A stretch of 64,000 nucleotides of DNA, taken from the NCBI GenBank assembly GCA_041397765.1, contig JAWKWA010000016.1:1-64000 (forward strand), written 5' to 3'. The translations under genes and the position numbers were made by a program. The stretch's first letter is position 1. The number at the start of each line of letters is the position of its first letter. This document shows, piece by piece, positions 1 through 8,670 of the stretch. This DNA is from JAWKWA01 sp041397765 (lineage in GTDB: Bacteria > Pseudomonadota > Alphaproteobacteria > Rhizobiales > Hyphomicrobiaceae). The notes under the pieces are model-generated. The model saw only the letters and a list, made by a program, of their open reading frames with translations. It was not told where the DNA came from and ran no database searches.

Positions 1-3
1 ACC

Positions 4-666
4 GTGGAGACCGCCATGCCGCTCGCCCGCACGCGAATGCCGACCCCGGCCGAGGCGCTGCCCGGCCGGCCCGAGCCGATCCCGACCGCCAGCCACCACT
101 TCGTCAATGGCGAGCCCCTGCAGGGCCCCGTTCCGGAGGGAATGGAGCGGGCGGTACTCGGGATGGGCTGCTTCTGGGGCGCGGAGCGGAAATTCTGGGC
201 GCTCGAGGGCGTCCATGTCACCGCCGTCGGCTATGCCCAAGGCTTGACGCCGAACCCGACCTACAAAGAGGTCTGCTCGGGCCGGACCGGCCACAACGAG
301 GTGGTACTGGTCGTCTACGATCCGCGCCGCATCTCCTACGAAGCGCTGCTCAAGGTCTTCTTCGAGAGCCACGACCCGACCCAGGTGATGCGCCAGGGCA
401 ACGATATCGGCACGCAATACCGATCAGGCATCTATACCTTCACCCCGGCCCAGCGCGCGACGGCCGAGCGTGTGCGCGCCGGCTACGAGAGCGCCTTGCG
501 GGCGAAGGGCTATCCGCCGATCGCGACCGAGATCGCCGAGGCGGGGCCGTTCTACTTCGCCGAGGACTACCACCAGCAGTATCTCGCCAAGGTGCCGCAC
601 GGCTATTGCGGGCTCGGGGGCACCGGCGTCACCTGCCCGGTCGGCACCGGGATCGCAGCGGAATAG
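4..666 (+). CDS. msrA: Peptide-methionine (S)-S-oxide reductase MsrA
   Basis: Reduces methionine-S-sulfoxide in proteins and free methionine, repairing oxidative damage in the cytosol. The hallmark GCFWGAE motif lies at residues 55-61, with catalytic Cys56. The conserved EDYHQQYL stretch is at 187-194, and Cys202 and Cys211 near the C-terminus are candidate resolving cysteines. At 220 residues it has the N-terminal extension of the longer E. coli-type MsrA. The start is uncertain: GTG at 4 and ATG at 16 are both in frame, and the frame is open to the window edge, so the protein could begin further upstream. No msrB is adjacent. Confidence 0.93.
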   Translation: METAMPLARTRMPTPAEALPGRPEPIPTASHHFVNGEPLQGPVPEGMERAVLGMGCFWGAERKFWALEGVHVTAVGYAQGLTPNPTYKEVCSGRTGHNEVVLVVYDPRRISYEALLKVFFESHDPTQVMRQGNDIGTQYRSGIYTFTPAQRATAERVRAGYESALRAKGYPPIATEIAEAGPFYFAEDYHQQYLAKVPHGYCGLGGTGVTCPVGTGIAAE

Positions 667-686
667 AGCCGCCGGCCGATCCATTT

Positions 687-712
687 GGTCGGAGGGGTCG
701 GAGGGGTCGGAG
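687..712. repeat. Short 9-bp tandem repeat
   Basis: Nearly three copies of the 9-bp unit GGTCGGAGG lie head to tail just after msrA, in the gap between it and the convergent enoyl-CoA hydratase gene. No hairpin or T-tract accompanies them, so I assign no function. Confidence 0.5.
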
Positions 713-768
713 CGTCCGAGGCAAGAGACGAGGGCACCGGAGCCGATGCCGCTCCGGTGCCCGATCGC

Positions 769-1542
769 TCAGCGGTTCTTGAAGGCCGGCTTGCGCTTCT
801 CGGCGAAGGCGGCCATGCCCTCCTTCTGGTCCTCGGTCGCGAACATGGCGTGGAAGACCCGGCGCTCGAACCGCAAGCCCTCGGCGAGCGAGGTCTCGAA
901 GGCGCGGCCGACCGATTCCTTGGTCATCATGGCGATGGGCAGCGAGTAGGAGGCGATCTTCTCGGCCGCCTTCATCGCCTCGGCGAGCAGATCGGCCGCC
1001 GGCACGACGCGGGCGACTAGCCCCGAGCGCTCGGCCTCGTCGGCCTTCATGCGCCGGCCGGTCAGGCAGAGGTCCATCGCCTTCGCCTTGCCGATGTAGC
1101 GGGCGAGACGCTGGGTGCCGCCGGCCCCCGGCATGACGCCGAGCATGATCTCGGGCTGGCCGAACTCGGCGGTGTCGGCGGCGATGATGAAGTCGCACAT
1201 CATGGCGAGCTCGCAGCCGCCGCCGAGGGCAAAGCCCGCGACCGCCGCGATCATCGGCTTGCGGCCCTCGCCGAGCCGGTCCCAACGGCTGATGAAGTCG
1301 GAGAGATAGACCTCCATATAGGTTTTCGCCTGCATCTCCTTGATGTCGGCGCCGGCGGCGAAGGCCTTCTCGGAGCCGGTGACGACGATGGCGCCGATCG
1401 CGGGATCGGCCTCGAAGGCTTCGAGCGCCGTCCCCATCTCCTCGATCAGGCGGGCGTTGATGGCGTTCAGCGCCTCAGGCCTGTTCAGCGTGACGAGGCC
1501 GACGCGGCCTCTCGTCTCGACGATGATGGTCTCGTATGACAT
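769..1542 (-). CDS. Enoyl-CoA hydratase (crotonase family)
   Basis: Hydrates 2-trans-enoyl-CoA to 3-hydroxyacyl-CoA. The 257-residue length is typical of a single-domain crotonase. The oxyanion-hole segment AAGADIKEM is near residues 62-70, and the second block GFALGGGCELA starts at 103. The two acid/base glutamates expected of a true hydratase are present as Glu111 and Glu131 (in GQPEIMLG). It stands alone between convergent msrA and a downstream same-strand c-di-GMP gene. Because ccr, ecm and mcd lie elsewhere in the window, it could supply crotonyl-CoA chemistry to the ethylmalonyl-CoA pathway, but it may equally serve beta-oxidation; the specific substrate is inferred. Confidence 0.9.
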   Translation of the reverse strand: MSYETIIVETRGRVGLVTLNRPEALNAINARLIEEMGTALEAFEADPAIGAIVVTGSEKAFAAGADIKEMQAKTYMEVYLSDFISRWDRLGEGRKPMIAAVAGFALGGGCELAMMCDFIIAADTAEFGQPEIMLGVMPGAGGTQRLARYIGKAKAMDLCLTGRRMKADEAERSGLVARVVPAADLLAEAMKAAEKIASYSLPIAMMTKESVGRAFETSLAEGLRFERRVFHAMFATEDQKEGMAAFAEKRKPAFKNR

Positions 1543-1733
1543 GGCAAGCCCTCGCTCGGGTCGGATCCGTGGCAGGCCGGCGGGCGGTGGTCGCTCGACG
1601 AAAGGCCGCCCCGGCCTCGACTCGGGGACCGGTTGTACAGGCTTTCGGGCCTCAGTCGAGCCCCGCCTTTCGGCAGGGAGCGCCGGCGGGGCGCGAAGGG
1701 GCGGGGGGATAGCCGACAGGGCGCGGCAGCGCC

Positions 1734-3563
1734 TCAGGCCGATCTGGACAGGGGATCGCCATCCGCCGGGGTGGTGCCGGACGCGGGCGTTTCATCGGCC
1801 AGAACCGGCATGCCGAACAGTTCGCCCTGCATGTAGCCGATGCCGGCGCGCTTCAGGATCGCCGCAGTCTCGGCGTCGCCGACCCACTCGGCGACCGTCT
1901 CCATGCCGAAGCTCGATGCCAGATGGACCAGCGTCTCGACGAAGACATAGTCGGAGCTGTCGCGACCGAGATTCCTGATGAAGGCACCGTCGATCTTCAC
2001 CACGTCGGCACCCAGATGCTTCAGGTAGCGGAACGAGGTGTACCCGGCGCCGAAATCGTCGAGCGCCACCTTGAGACCGAGCTCCTTCAGGGCATCGACG
2101 AAGGCGACGCATTCCTCCATGTCGCCGATGGCGATGGTCTCGGTGATCTCGACCATCATGCGCGAGGTCAGCGAGCGGTCGCCGGCGGTCAGCCGGTCGA
2201 CGGCGATCAGCCATTCGTGGTCGCTCGGCGTGTTGCCGGAGACGTTGAAGGAGAGGCGGAGCGCGGGGTCGCGGCGCAAGAGGCCGACCGCCAGATCGAG
2301 AATGTGATGGTCGATCAGGCGGCTGAGACCGATCTGCTCGGCGACCGGGATGAACTCGCCGGCCGAGACGATGCTGCCGTCGGGCGCACGCATGCGCAAG
2401 AGGCACTCGTGATAGACGACCTCGCCGGAGGCGGCCGCGACGATCGGCTGGAGCGCCACCAGCATGCGGCCTTCCTCGACGGCCGAGATCACGCTTTCGG
2501 TCAGCTCGACATTGCGCTTGCGCCGCGACATGCGCCGCGAGCGCGCCTGATAGACGACGAGGCGGTCCTGGCGACCGGTCTTGGCCTCGTCGAGCGCCTC
2601 GAGGGCGGCGGCGACCACGTCATCCACCGTTCCGGCATGGCGCGGGGCCTGCACGGCGCCGATCGAGACCGTCGCGGTCAGGCGGCAGGCGCTCGTCTCG
2701 ATGACCCGGCCGCGCACGCATTCGAGCAGACGGCGGCCGACGGCCTGGACACCCTCGGCCTCGCAGTCGTGGACGACGATGCCGAACTTGTTGGCGGAGA
2801 AACGCCCGATGCGGTCGCCGGCGCGGATCTCGGATTCGAGCCGCTGGGCGACGCTTTTCAGCACCTCGTTGCCGACCTCGAAGCCGAAGGTCTCGTTGAC
2901 GATGCCGAGATTTGAGACGGCGACGAGCAGGAAGGCGAAAGGCCGGCCGGTCGCGGCAGCGCCGGCGAGTGCGCCCTGGACGGCCGCCGTCAAGCGATCG
3001 GTGTTGAGGAGGCCAGTGGTGGCGTCGTGCTCGGAGAGATAGCGCAGGCGCTCCTCGTCGCGAATGCGGTCGTCGACGATCCGCACGACGCCGCGGGCGG
3101 TTGCCGGCTGGCCGTCGGGACCGGCGTGCCAGCGCCCCTCGTCCTCGAGCCAGATGCTCCTGCGGCCACGCCGGCCATCGGGCATGAACCGGTAGCGCAG
3201 GCGGAACGGCACGCCCTCGCCCTTGTCCTGGACACCGGCCGAGCGGATGGCCTCGACCCGTGCTCCGGCATGCTCGGAAGCGATGCGCAGATGATAGGAC
3301 GCCCCGGTCGATACGAAGGCGGCACCCGGCACCATCAAGAGATCGACCGCGTTGCCCTGCCAGATCATCTGGTCGGATCGCAGATCCCACTGATAGGTGG
3401 TCGCATTCACCGAGGCGAGGATCAGCTCGACATTGGGCCCGCCGCGACGTTGCAGCGGCGCAAGACGCGCAGTCGACGATCCTGCCCGCGGCGTCCGTGC
3501 CGACCCGCCCGTTGCGGAGGTGATGCCGCCCCCGTCGGGTGCAGCCACAGCTTTGTCGGTCAC
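1734..3563 (-). CDS. PAS-GGDEF-EAL protein, probable c-di-GMP phosphodiesterase
   Basis: A 609-residue predicted cytosolic protein. A PAS-like segment covers about residues 45-170, a GGDEF-family domain 175-340 and an EAL domain 350-590. The cyclase signature is degraded: where GG(D/E)EF should be, the sequence reads SANKF (256-260), so diguanylate cyclase activity is unlikely. The EAL half keeps its catalytic set: ECL at 386-388, Asn440, Glu472 in VEITET, the DDFG pair at 502-505, Lys523, Glu558 and Gln579. The expected role is c-di-GMP hydrolysis, with the dead GGDEF domain as a possible GTP or c-di-GMP sensor. No membrane segment is visible. It is transcribed toward the enoyl-CoA hydratase gene with a 191-bp gap. 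Confidence 0.9.
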   Translation of the reverse strand: MTDKAVAAPDGGGITSATGGSARTPRAGSSTARLAPLQRRGGPNVELILASVNATTYQWDLRSDQMIWQGNAVDLLMVPGAAFVSTGASYHLRIASEHAGARVEAIRSAGVQDKGEGVPFRLRYRFMPDGRRGRRSIWLEDEGRWHAGPDGQPATARGVVRIVDDRIRDEERLRYLSEHDATTGLLNTDRLTAAVQGALAGAAATGRPFAFLLVAVSNLGIVNETFGFEVGNEVLKSVAQRLESEIRAGDRIGRFSANKFGIVVHDCEAEGVQAVGRRLLECVRGRVIETSACRLTATVSIGAVQAPRHAGTVDDVVAAALEALDEAKTGRQDRLVVYQARSRRMSRRKRNVELTESVISAVEEGRMLVALQPIVAAASGEVVYHECLLRMRAPDGSIVSAGEFIPVAEQIGLSRLIDHHILDLAVGLLRRDPALRLSFNVSGNTPSDHEWLIAVDRLTAGDRSLTSRMMVEITETIAIGDMEECVAFVDALKELGLKVALDDFGAGYTSFRYLKHLGADVVKIDGAFIRNLGRDSSDYVFVETLVHLASSFGMETVAEWVGDAETAAILKRAGIGYMQGELFGMPVLADETPASGTTPADGDPLSRSA

Positions 3564-3762
3564 GGTCGGTCCCTGTCCCCGTCATGCGCGAGGGGCGGCC
3601 GGCGGCATCCCGCGGCACCGCCTGCGCGATCCTGCGGGCGAGGATAGGCGAGCGCCCTTAAGATCGCGAAAACGCCGCCCCCGTCATGGACCCGAGCCAT
3701 GGCCCGATCGCGGCGGAACGGCAAAGCCCACGGCCCCGCCGCCCGCCGGAGGACGAAAGCCG

Positions 3763-4224
3763 TCAGTTGTCGCCGCCAAAGCCGATGTCGCGGCGCGCGG
3801 TCCTGATGCCGACGATCGAGCCGACCACGACATCGACACCCGACATCATCGTCAGCAGGAAGAACAGCGAGGTCGCCGCCTTGTCGACCAGCAGGAACTC
3901 GACGAGGAAGATGACGAACAGGATCATCGACAGCGCCTGGTCGGCAAGGCCGGCGCCGCGCGTGTAGGTCGCCTTGATCACCTCGAGGGCGAGCAGGATG
4001 AGCGAGATGACGAGCACGAGGTCACCGAGCGAGAACACCCAGATGCCGCCGTTCGGCATGGTGATGCGGAACAGCTCGGCTCCGGTGATCACCGGGGCAT
4101 TGGTCGCAGGATCGATCGCCGCCGTGCCGTAGAACAGGTCGTTGGGATTGCCGCCGCTGAAGAAGGCGATCGCGTTGTAGAGAATGAGCGACAGGACGAG
4201 CAGCGGTATGGCCTTCAGTGACAT
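3763..4224 (-). CDS. Small polytopic membrane protein, unknown function
   Basis: 153 residues with four hydrophobic stretches at roughly 5-22, 62-82, 95-113 and 117-140. A polar 40-residue loop (NPNDLFYGTAAIDP...) after the first helix probably faces the periplasm. The C-terminus is basic then acidic (RTARRDIGFGGDN). I do not recognise the family. The ATG at 4224 follows a purine-rich GGGAGGT-like stretch on the minus strand, a good ribosome-binding site. The intact frame, membrane pattern and start context support a real gene. Confidence 0.72.
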   Translation of the reverse strand: MSLKAIPLLVLSLILYNAIAFFSGGNPNDLFYGTAAIDPATNAPVITGAELFRITMPNGGIWVFSLGDLVLVISLILLALEVIKATYTRGAGLADQALSMILFVIFLVEFLLVDKAATSLFFLLTMMSGVDVVVGSIVGIRTARRDIGFGGDN

Positions 4225-4706
4225 GGGTACCTCCCAGTTGAGCTCCCGAGCGGGGCTGACGCCCCCTCATCTGCAAGTGTCGGCGTCCCGTAGGGCCGCG
4301 AGGCCGCACGGGGGATGATCATCGGCGCGTGTGTTCGGATTCCGGGCGACCGGCTGGAAGCGCATGGCGATCGAGCATCGGATGATGTGCTCCCCGTGGA
4401 ACGCGTCGCCACAATACCCCACGGCCGGCGAGCGGCAGGGAGGCAATCGGTTCTGTCGGGATGCTTCGGCCGCCCATCGTGCCCCCGATGGCCGACGGCC
4501 GCTCGCCCTCATGAACCGCCCGCCGGGCCATGCGGCCCGACTTGGCTCGACCGCGTTCTTAGCCCATAGACCGTCCGGCGCCAACTCAGTAAGGACCGCA
4601 GGCACGCAGCGAAAGCCCGGCGCGGCGGCACCGGGCTCGATCAGGTCGGGGATCGGGGGAAGTGCCGGGCCACCTTCGGCTGCGGAGGGCGGACCCGACG
4701 GCGCCC
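4225..4706. other. Intergenic region with no recognised gene
   Basis: 482 bp between the membrane protein and rpmF. Open frames exist on both strands, but their composition is arginine/proline-rich as expected of out-of-frame high-GC DNA, and none has a convincing start or family. It should hold the 3' end of the rpmF transcript and the promoter of the downstream membrane protein. I saw no clear terminator hairpin with a T-tract. Confidence 0.5.
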
Positions 4707-4892
4707 TCAGAACTCGGACTGGGGCGGCAGGATCTGGCGGCCACGATACTTGCCGCTCTTCAGATCGATATGGTGGGGACGACGAAGCTCGCCCGACTCC
4801 TTGTCCTCGACATAGGTCGGCGCGGCCAGCGCATCGGCCGAGCGGCGCATGCCGCGGCGGCTCGGCGAGGTCTTCTTCTTCGGAACGGCCAT
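4707..4892 (-). CDS. rpmF: 50S ribosomal protein L32
   Basis: 61-residue component of the large ribosomal subunit. The N-terminus MAVPKKKTSPSRRGMRRS is diagnostic of L32, and the C-terminus HIDLKSGKYRGRQIL matches the alphaproteobacterial form. The zinc cysteines found in some L32 proteins are absent, as usual in this class. An in-frame upstream ATG at 4985 would add 31 arginine-rich residues unlike any L32, so the start at 4892 is preferred. It is followed on the other side of a repeat-bearing gap by mtgA and ispA, a neighbourhood common in Rhizobiales. Confidence 0.97.
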   Translation of the reverse strand: MAVPKKKTSPSRRGMRRSADALAAPTYVEDKESGELRRPHHIDLKSGKYRGRQILPPQSEF

Positions 4893-5072
4893 CTGATTGT
4901 CCTCTGGTCGCGTGCCGGTGGGCCCGCATCGGCGCCCCCGCGCCTGGGCGCGGAGACCGCACGAGGCCACCCGCTGGGCGACCATGCTGTGCTCTTATGG
5001 ATGAAACGATGGGCGGGGCGCCCGAAGGGCCCCGTTCGTGCCGAGGCTTATAGTCGGAAATGGCCCACGAGG

Positions 5073-5243
5073 CTAGTGGTTCGATTCCGACATCTGCATC
5101 CCGTTTCAGAGCCCGCGCGAGCAAATGTCGGAATCATGAGAACCACTAGAAAGCCTATGGCTCCTGGTGGAGCTCTTGAATTCGACCCTCGAGAACGCAC
5201 GTCGCGGCAACCGGGACTCAAGTGTCAAATTCGCTCAACTAGT
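5073..5243. repeat. Composite intergenic repeat, element B plus element C
   Basis: Two adjoining elements fill much of the gap between rpmF and mtgA. Element B (5073-5149) is an imperfect palindrome starting CTAGTGGTTCGATTCCGAC and ending in the matching complement AACCACTAG; its arms can form a long hairpin. Element C (5150-5243) ends AAGTGTCAAATTCGCTCAAC followed by TAGTGG. B recurs at 34854-34908. C recurs with a remnant of B at 49517-49632, and a C end is at 7821-7860. The architecture resembles rhizobial intergenic mosaic elements. The rest of the 4893-5330 gap should carry the rpmF promoter. Confidence 0.75.
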
Positions 5244-5330
5244 GGCTCGAAAGATCCCTCCTGGTCGCGCGAGATCGGAGTGTCGCATCCACCCGACCGC
5301 GGGGCATGCACCCCGGCGGGCGCCCGCGGC

Positions 5331-6602
5331 TTACTCCCCCTTCGTCGGCAGCGCGCAGGCGGCATAGCTGTCGGCATAGCCGATCATGCGCTGCACCTTG
5401 GCGGCCCGCGAGCGGACGGCCGGGCTCGGCCGGCCGGCCTTGCGCAGGATCGGGTTGGGCAGCGCGGCGGCGAGAAGGGCCGCCTGATAGGCGCTGAGCC
5501 GGCTGGCGCTGGTGCCGAAATGGAAGCGGGCCGCCTCCTCGGCACCATAGATGCCAGGGCCCCATTCGGCGACGTTGAGATAGAGCTCGAGCGTGCGCCG
5601 CTTCGGCCAGACGAGATTGGCGACGAGCGTGATCGGCAGCTCGAGGACTTTGCGGACATAGCTCCGCCCCGGCCACAGGAAGAGGTTTTTCGTCACCTGC
5701 ATGGAGATGGTCGAGGCGCCGCGAAAGCCGCGCTTGGCCCGCCAGGCAGCCTGCATCGCCTGCCAGTCGATGCCCCAATGGGCGCAGAACTGGTCGTCCT
5801 CGGACATGATCACCGCCTTGACGAGATTGGGCGAGATCTCCTCGATCGGCACCCAGGTCTGGCGCACCTCGCGGCCGAGCACCGCCTCGCCGAGCATCAA
5901 GGTCGAGACCGGCGGATCGACGAAGCGGTAGAGCACGATGAGGACGAGCAGGATGGCGGCGAGCCCGCCGGCAATGCGCGCGACGAGACGACCGGTGCGC
6001 CGCCAGTCGAAGAGCCGCGCAAGGCCGGTCGCGGGCGGGGTCGGCGACGCGCCGGCGGTGGCGCTGTGCGGATCGAGGTCGGCTCGCGGCGCGACATGCC
6101 CTGTGGCGGGAACCTCGATGCCCGACAGCCGTTCGGAGGCAAGCTCTGCCGAAGCCTCGGGCGGTGGATCGGCCGCGATCCTCGCCTCGCCAGGATTGAC
6201 CAAGACCGAATTGGTCGGACTGGCCAGACTTGGGTCTGCGGGTAGGGGATCTGCGGGGAGGCGATCTGCGGGACGGGGTTCCCCCTCGTCAGCCCCGATG
6301 GCAACGATTGCGACAGCGGCAGCCTCGGCGGCCCGGCGTGCCCAATCGACCGCCGCACCACGGCTCTCGTCGAGGGTCGATGCGGGCAGGTCCGGTTGTG
6401 CGACAGCGGTGACGCGTGCGGTCTCGTCGGTCGCCGGGGCAGGGTCCGGTGCGGGATCGCGGGACCTCGCCAGCAGGTCGCGCATGGCGCTCAGTGCGCG
6501 TTCGACCGCGACGGGATCGTCTCCCGCCACGGCGGCGCGGGCGGCGGCCTCCGCGATGCTACGGGCGGACGGGCTGTCCGCTCTGTCGTCCCCGCGATCC
6601 AT
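5331..6602 (-). CDS. mtgA: Monofunctional peptidoglycan glycosyltransferase MtgA
   Basis: Polymerises lipid II into glycan strands at the periplasmic face of the inner membrane. The GT51 domain spans about residues 235-410, with the catalytic SEDDQFCAHWG motif at 267-277 (Glu268), the RGASTISMQ motif at 294-302 and the ELYLNVAEWGPGIYGAE block near 339-355. One transmembrane anchor is at about 205-226. Usual MtgA proteins are near 230-250 residues; this one is 423 because of a roughly 200-residue N-terminal cytosolic region rich in Ala, Pro, Asp and Glu, probably disordered. A much shorter start is possible, but the extension is open and continuous from ATG at 6602. It is divergent from ispA. 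Confidence 0.93.
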   Translation of the reverse strand: MDRGDDRADSPSARSIAEAAARAAVAGDDPVAVERALSAMRDLLARSRDPAPDPAPATDETARVTAVAQPDLPASTLDESRGAAVDWARRAAEAAAVAIVAIGADEGEPRPADRLPADPLPADPSLASPTNSVLVNPGEARIAADPPPEASAELASERLSGIEVPATGHVAPRADLDPHSATAGASPTPPATGLARLFDWRRTGRLVARIAGGLAAILLVLIVLYRFVDPPVSTLMLGEAVLGREVRQTWVPIEEISPNLVKAVIMSEDDQFCAHWGIDWQAMQAAWRAKRGFRGASTISMQVTKNLFLWPGRSYVRKVLELPITLVANLVWPKRRTLELYLNVAEWGPGIYGAEEAARFHFGTSASRLSAYQAALLAAALPNPILRKAGRPSPAVRSRAAKVQRMIGYADSYAACALPTKGE

Positions 6603-6868
6603 GGCAGCTTTCCCCGGAACGGCAGTTGGGCTATGGCGGGCGCCAGCCTCTCATCGCTTCGCGGCCGGATGGGCTCACCGGACGTTCGATGCGCTCGCCC
6701 GAGCCTTGCGCCGACGGCCGCGCCGGCCGACCGATGCCGCCAACCAGCGCGCTTTGCCCGTTCGGGCGCCTGCGGCCGGCGACGAGAGGAGCAATACCGG
6801 ACTGACGCGCCGCTGCAAAGCTCGCGCCCCTGCGAGACCGCCCGCCGCCAGATGGAAGCACCCGATTC

Positions 6869-7819
6869 ATGACTTTCGACACGAGGCTCAGAGTTTGTGC
6901 ACAGGCTGTGGACGCCGAGCTCGACGGCAGGCTCGCCGCACTCGCCTCCGATGCTCCCGGGCGGCTGGTGACGGCGATGCGGCACGCCATCTTCGCCGGC
7001 GGCAAGCGCTTCCGGCCGTTCCTCGTGATCGAGAGTGCGGGCCTGTTCGGCTTCGGCCTCGAGGCGGCGCTGCCGGTGGCGGCAGCCGTCGAATGCGTGC
7101 ACTGCTACTCGCTGGTCCATGACGATCTGCCGGCGATGGACGACGACGACATGCGCCGCGGCCAGCCGACCAGCCATATCCGTTATGGCGAGGCGACGGC
7201 CATTCTCGCGGGCGATGCGCTGCTGACGCTCGCCTTCGAGATCCTCGCGCACGAAGCCACCCACCCCAGGGCGGAGGTCAGGGCCGCGCTCGCCCTCGCG
7301 CTCGCCCGTGCCTCGGGGCCGGCCGGAATGGTCGGGGGACAAATGCGCGACCTGGCGGCGGAGGGACGTTTCGGGCCGACGGGCGCCTCGGCTGCCGGGC
7401 CGGAGGTCGCGGCCGACATCCGCCAGCCTCTCGCCGCGGCGGAAGCCGATGTCCGGCTCATCCAGCGGCAGAAGACGGGCGCGCTGATCCGCTTCTCGGC
7501 AGTCGCCGGCGCAATCCTGGCGGAAGCGACGGCGGATGAGCGACAGGCGCTCCAGGACTATGGCGAAGCGCTCGGCCTCGCTTTCCAGCTCTCGGACGAT
7601 CTGCTCGACATCGAAGGCGATGCGGCGGTGGTCGGCAAGGCGACCGGCAAGGACGGCGCGCTCGGCAAGGCGACGCTCGTCACGGCGATGGGTGTCGAGG
7701 CAGCGCGGCGACGGCTGGCGAAGCTCGAGGACGAGGCGCTCGCCGCGCTTACGCCGTTCGGTGAGATGGCCGGTGCCCTTGCCGGAGCTGCCCGCTTCAT
7801 GGCCAAGCGGCGAAGCTGA
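6869..7819 (+). CDS. ispA: Polyprenyl synthetase, probable farnesyl diphosphate synthase
   Basis: Condenses isopentenyl diphosphate with allylic diphosphates to make short-chain prenyl diphosphates, feeding undecaprenyl carriers and quinones. The first Asp-rich motif DDLPAMDDDD is at residues 85-94 and the second, SDDLLD, at 242-247; the GGKRFRP motif is at 45-51. Cys/His just before the first motif (VHCYSLVHDD) fits a farnesyl-type product. A 20-residue insertion rich in Gly/Ala (about 165-188) is unusual. The ATG at 6869 is followed by an uninterrupted family match. It is divergent from mtgA; uppP, the carrier phosphatase, lies 13 kb downstream. Confidence 0.92.
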   Translation: MTFDTRLRVCAQAVDAELDGRLAALASDAPGRLVTAMRHAIFAGGKRFRPFLVIESAGLFGFGLEAALPVAAAVECVHCYSLVHDDLPAMDDDDMRRGQPTSHIRYGEATAILAGDALLTLAFEILAHEATHPRAEVRAALALALARASGPAGMVGGQMRDLAAEGRFGPTGASAAGPEVAADIRQPLAAAEADVRLIQRQKTGALIRFSAVAGAILAEATADERQALQDYGEALGLAFQLSDDLLDIEGDAAVVGKATGKDGALGKATLVTAMGVEAARRRLAKLEDEALAALTPFGEMAGALAGAARFMAKRRS

Positions 7820-7820
7820 C

Positions 7821-7860
7821 AGGCAACCGGGACTGAAGTGTCAAATTCGCTCCACTAGCG
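7821..7860 (+). repeat. Fragment of intergenic element C
   Basis: The segment GGCAACCGGGACTGAAGTG followed by TCAAATTCGCTCCACTAG matches the distal ~38 bp of element C at 5150-5243 and 49533-49632. It lies immediately after the ispA stop in the short convergent gap with hpt, so it probably forms part of both 3' untranslated ends. Confidence 0.65.
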
Positions 7861-7878
7861 GCGCGGGCGGGCCTCAGG

Positions 7879-8424
7879 TCAGATCTTCACCACATTGCCG
7901 ACGAAGGGCAGCTCGCGGAACTTGTGGGCGAGGTCCATGCCATAGCCGACGACGAAGACGTTGGGGCACTCGAAAGCGCAGTAGTCGGCGGCGATCTCGG
8001 CCGCCCGCTCGACCGGCTTGTCGAGCAGCACGCAGGTCTTGACCGTCCGCGCCTTGCGGGCCGCCATCAGGTCCTTGGCATAGGCGAGGGTGCGGCCGGA
8101 TTCGAGGATATCGTCGACGAGCAGCACGTCGCGGCCCGCAACATCCGATTCGACGTCGCGCAGGATCTCCACCTTGCCCGAGGAGGAGGTGCCCGAGCGG
8201 TAGCTCGACAGCGAGATGAAGTCGACCTCGGGCGACAGGCCGGCGCGATGGAGGGCGCGGATCAGGTCGGCGGCGAAGACGAAACTGCCCTTCAGCACCG
8301 CGACGACGAGCAGATTCTGCAGGCCGGCGGCGACGATCTCCTTGGCGAGCCGATCGATCCGCTCCGCGATCTCCTCGGGCGAGAATATCACCTCGATATG
8401 GGGCGTGGCGGCGATGTGCGACAT
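7879..8424 (-). CDS. hpt: Hypoxanthine phosphoribosyltransferase
   Basis: Salvages hypoxanthine (and guanine) with PRPP to IMP/GMP in the cytosol. 181 residues, the normal size. The PRPP-binding motif VLLVDDILESGRTL is at residues 100-113, the PPi loop VLKGSFVF at 43-50, and the C-terminal FVVGYGMDLAHKFRELPF segment is characteristic of bacterial HPRT. The frame is open 165 bp further upstream, but that extension is low-complexity and unlike the family, so ATG at 8424, just before SHIAATPHIEVIF, is chosen. It lies downstream of the zinc-ribbon protein on the same strand. Confidence 0.94.
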   Translation of the reverse strand: MSHIAATPHIEVIFSPEEIAERIDRLAKEIVAAGLQNLLVVAVLKGSFVFAADLIRALHRAGLSPEVDFISLSSYRSGTSSSGKVEILRDVESDVAGRDVLLVDDILESGRTLAYAKDLMAARKARTVKTCVLLDKPVERAAEIAADYCAFECPNVFVVGYGMDLAHKFRELPFVGNVVKI

Positions 8425-8670
8425 GGAGGCTCCGTTTCGGGTTGCAGGCTCTGCAGACGGGTGCGGCCGGATCGGCAGCGCTGCCTCACGGGACCCGGCG
8501 CGGGGCAGCATCGCGGGCGGGGAGGGAGCGATTTCGCCACCCCGGCCCGCGGCCGCCTCTTCATGGCCGAAGCATGGGGTCCGGATCAAGTGGCCCGGAT
8601 CAGGACAGACGGCCGCTGCCGACGCCGGGCCGACCGGCTCCCTGCACGGCGCGTCGTGCCGGCGCTCGCC

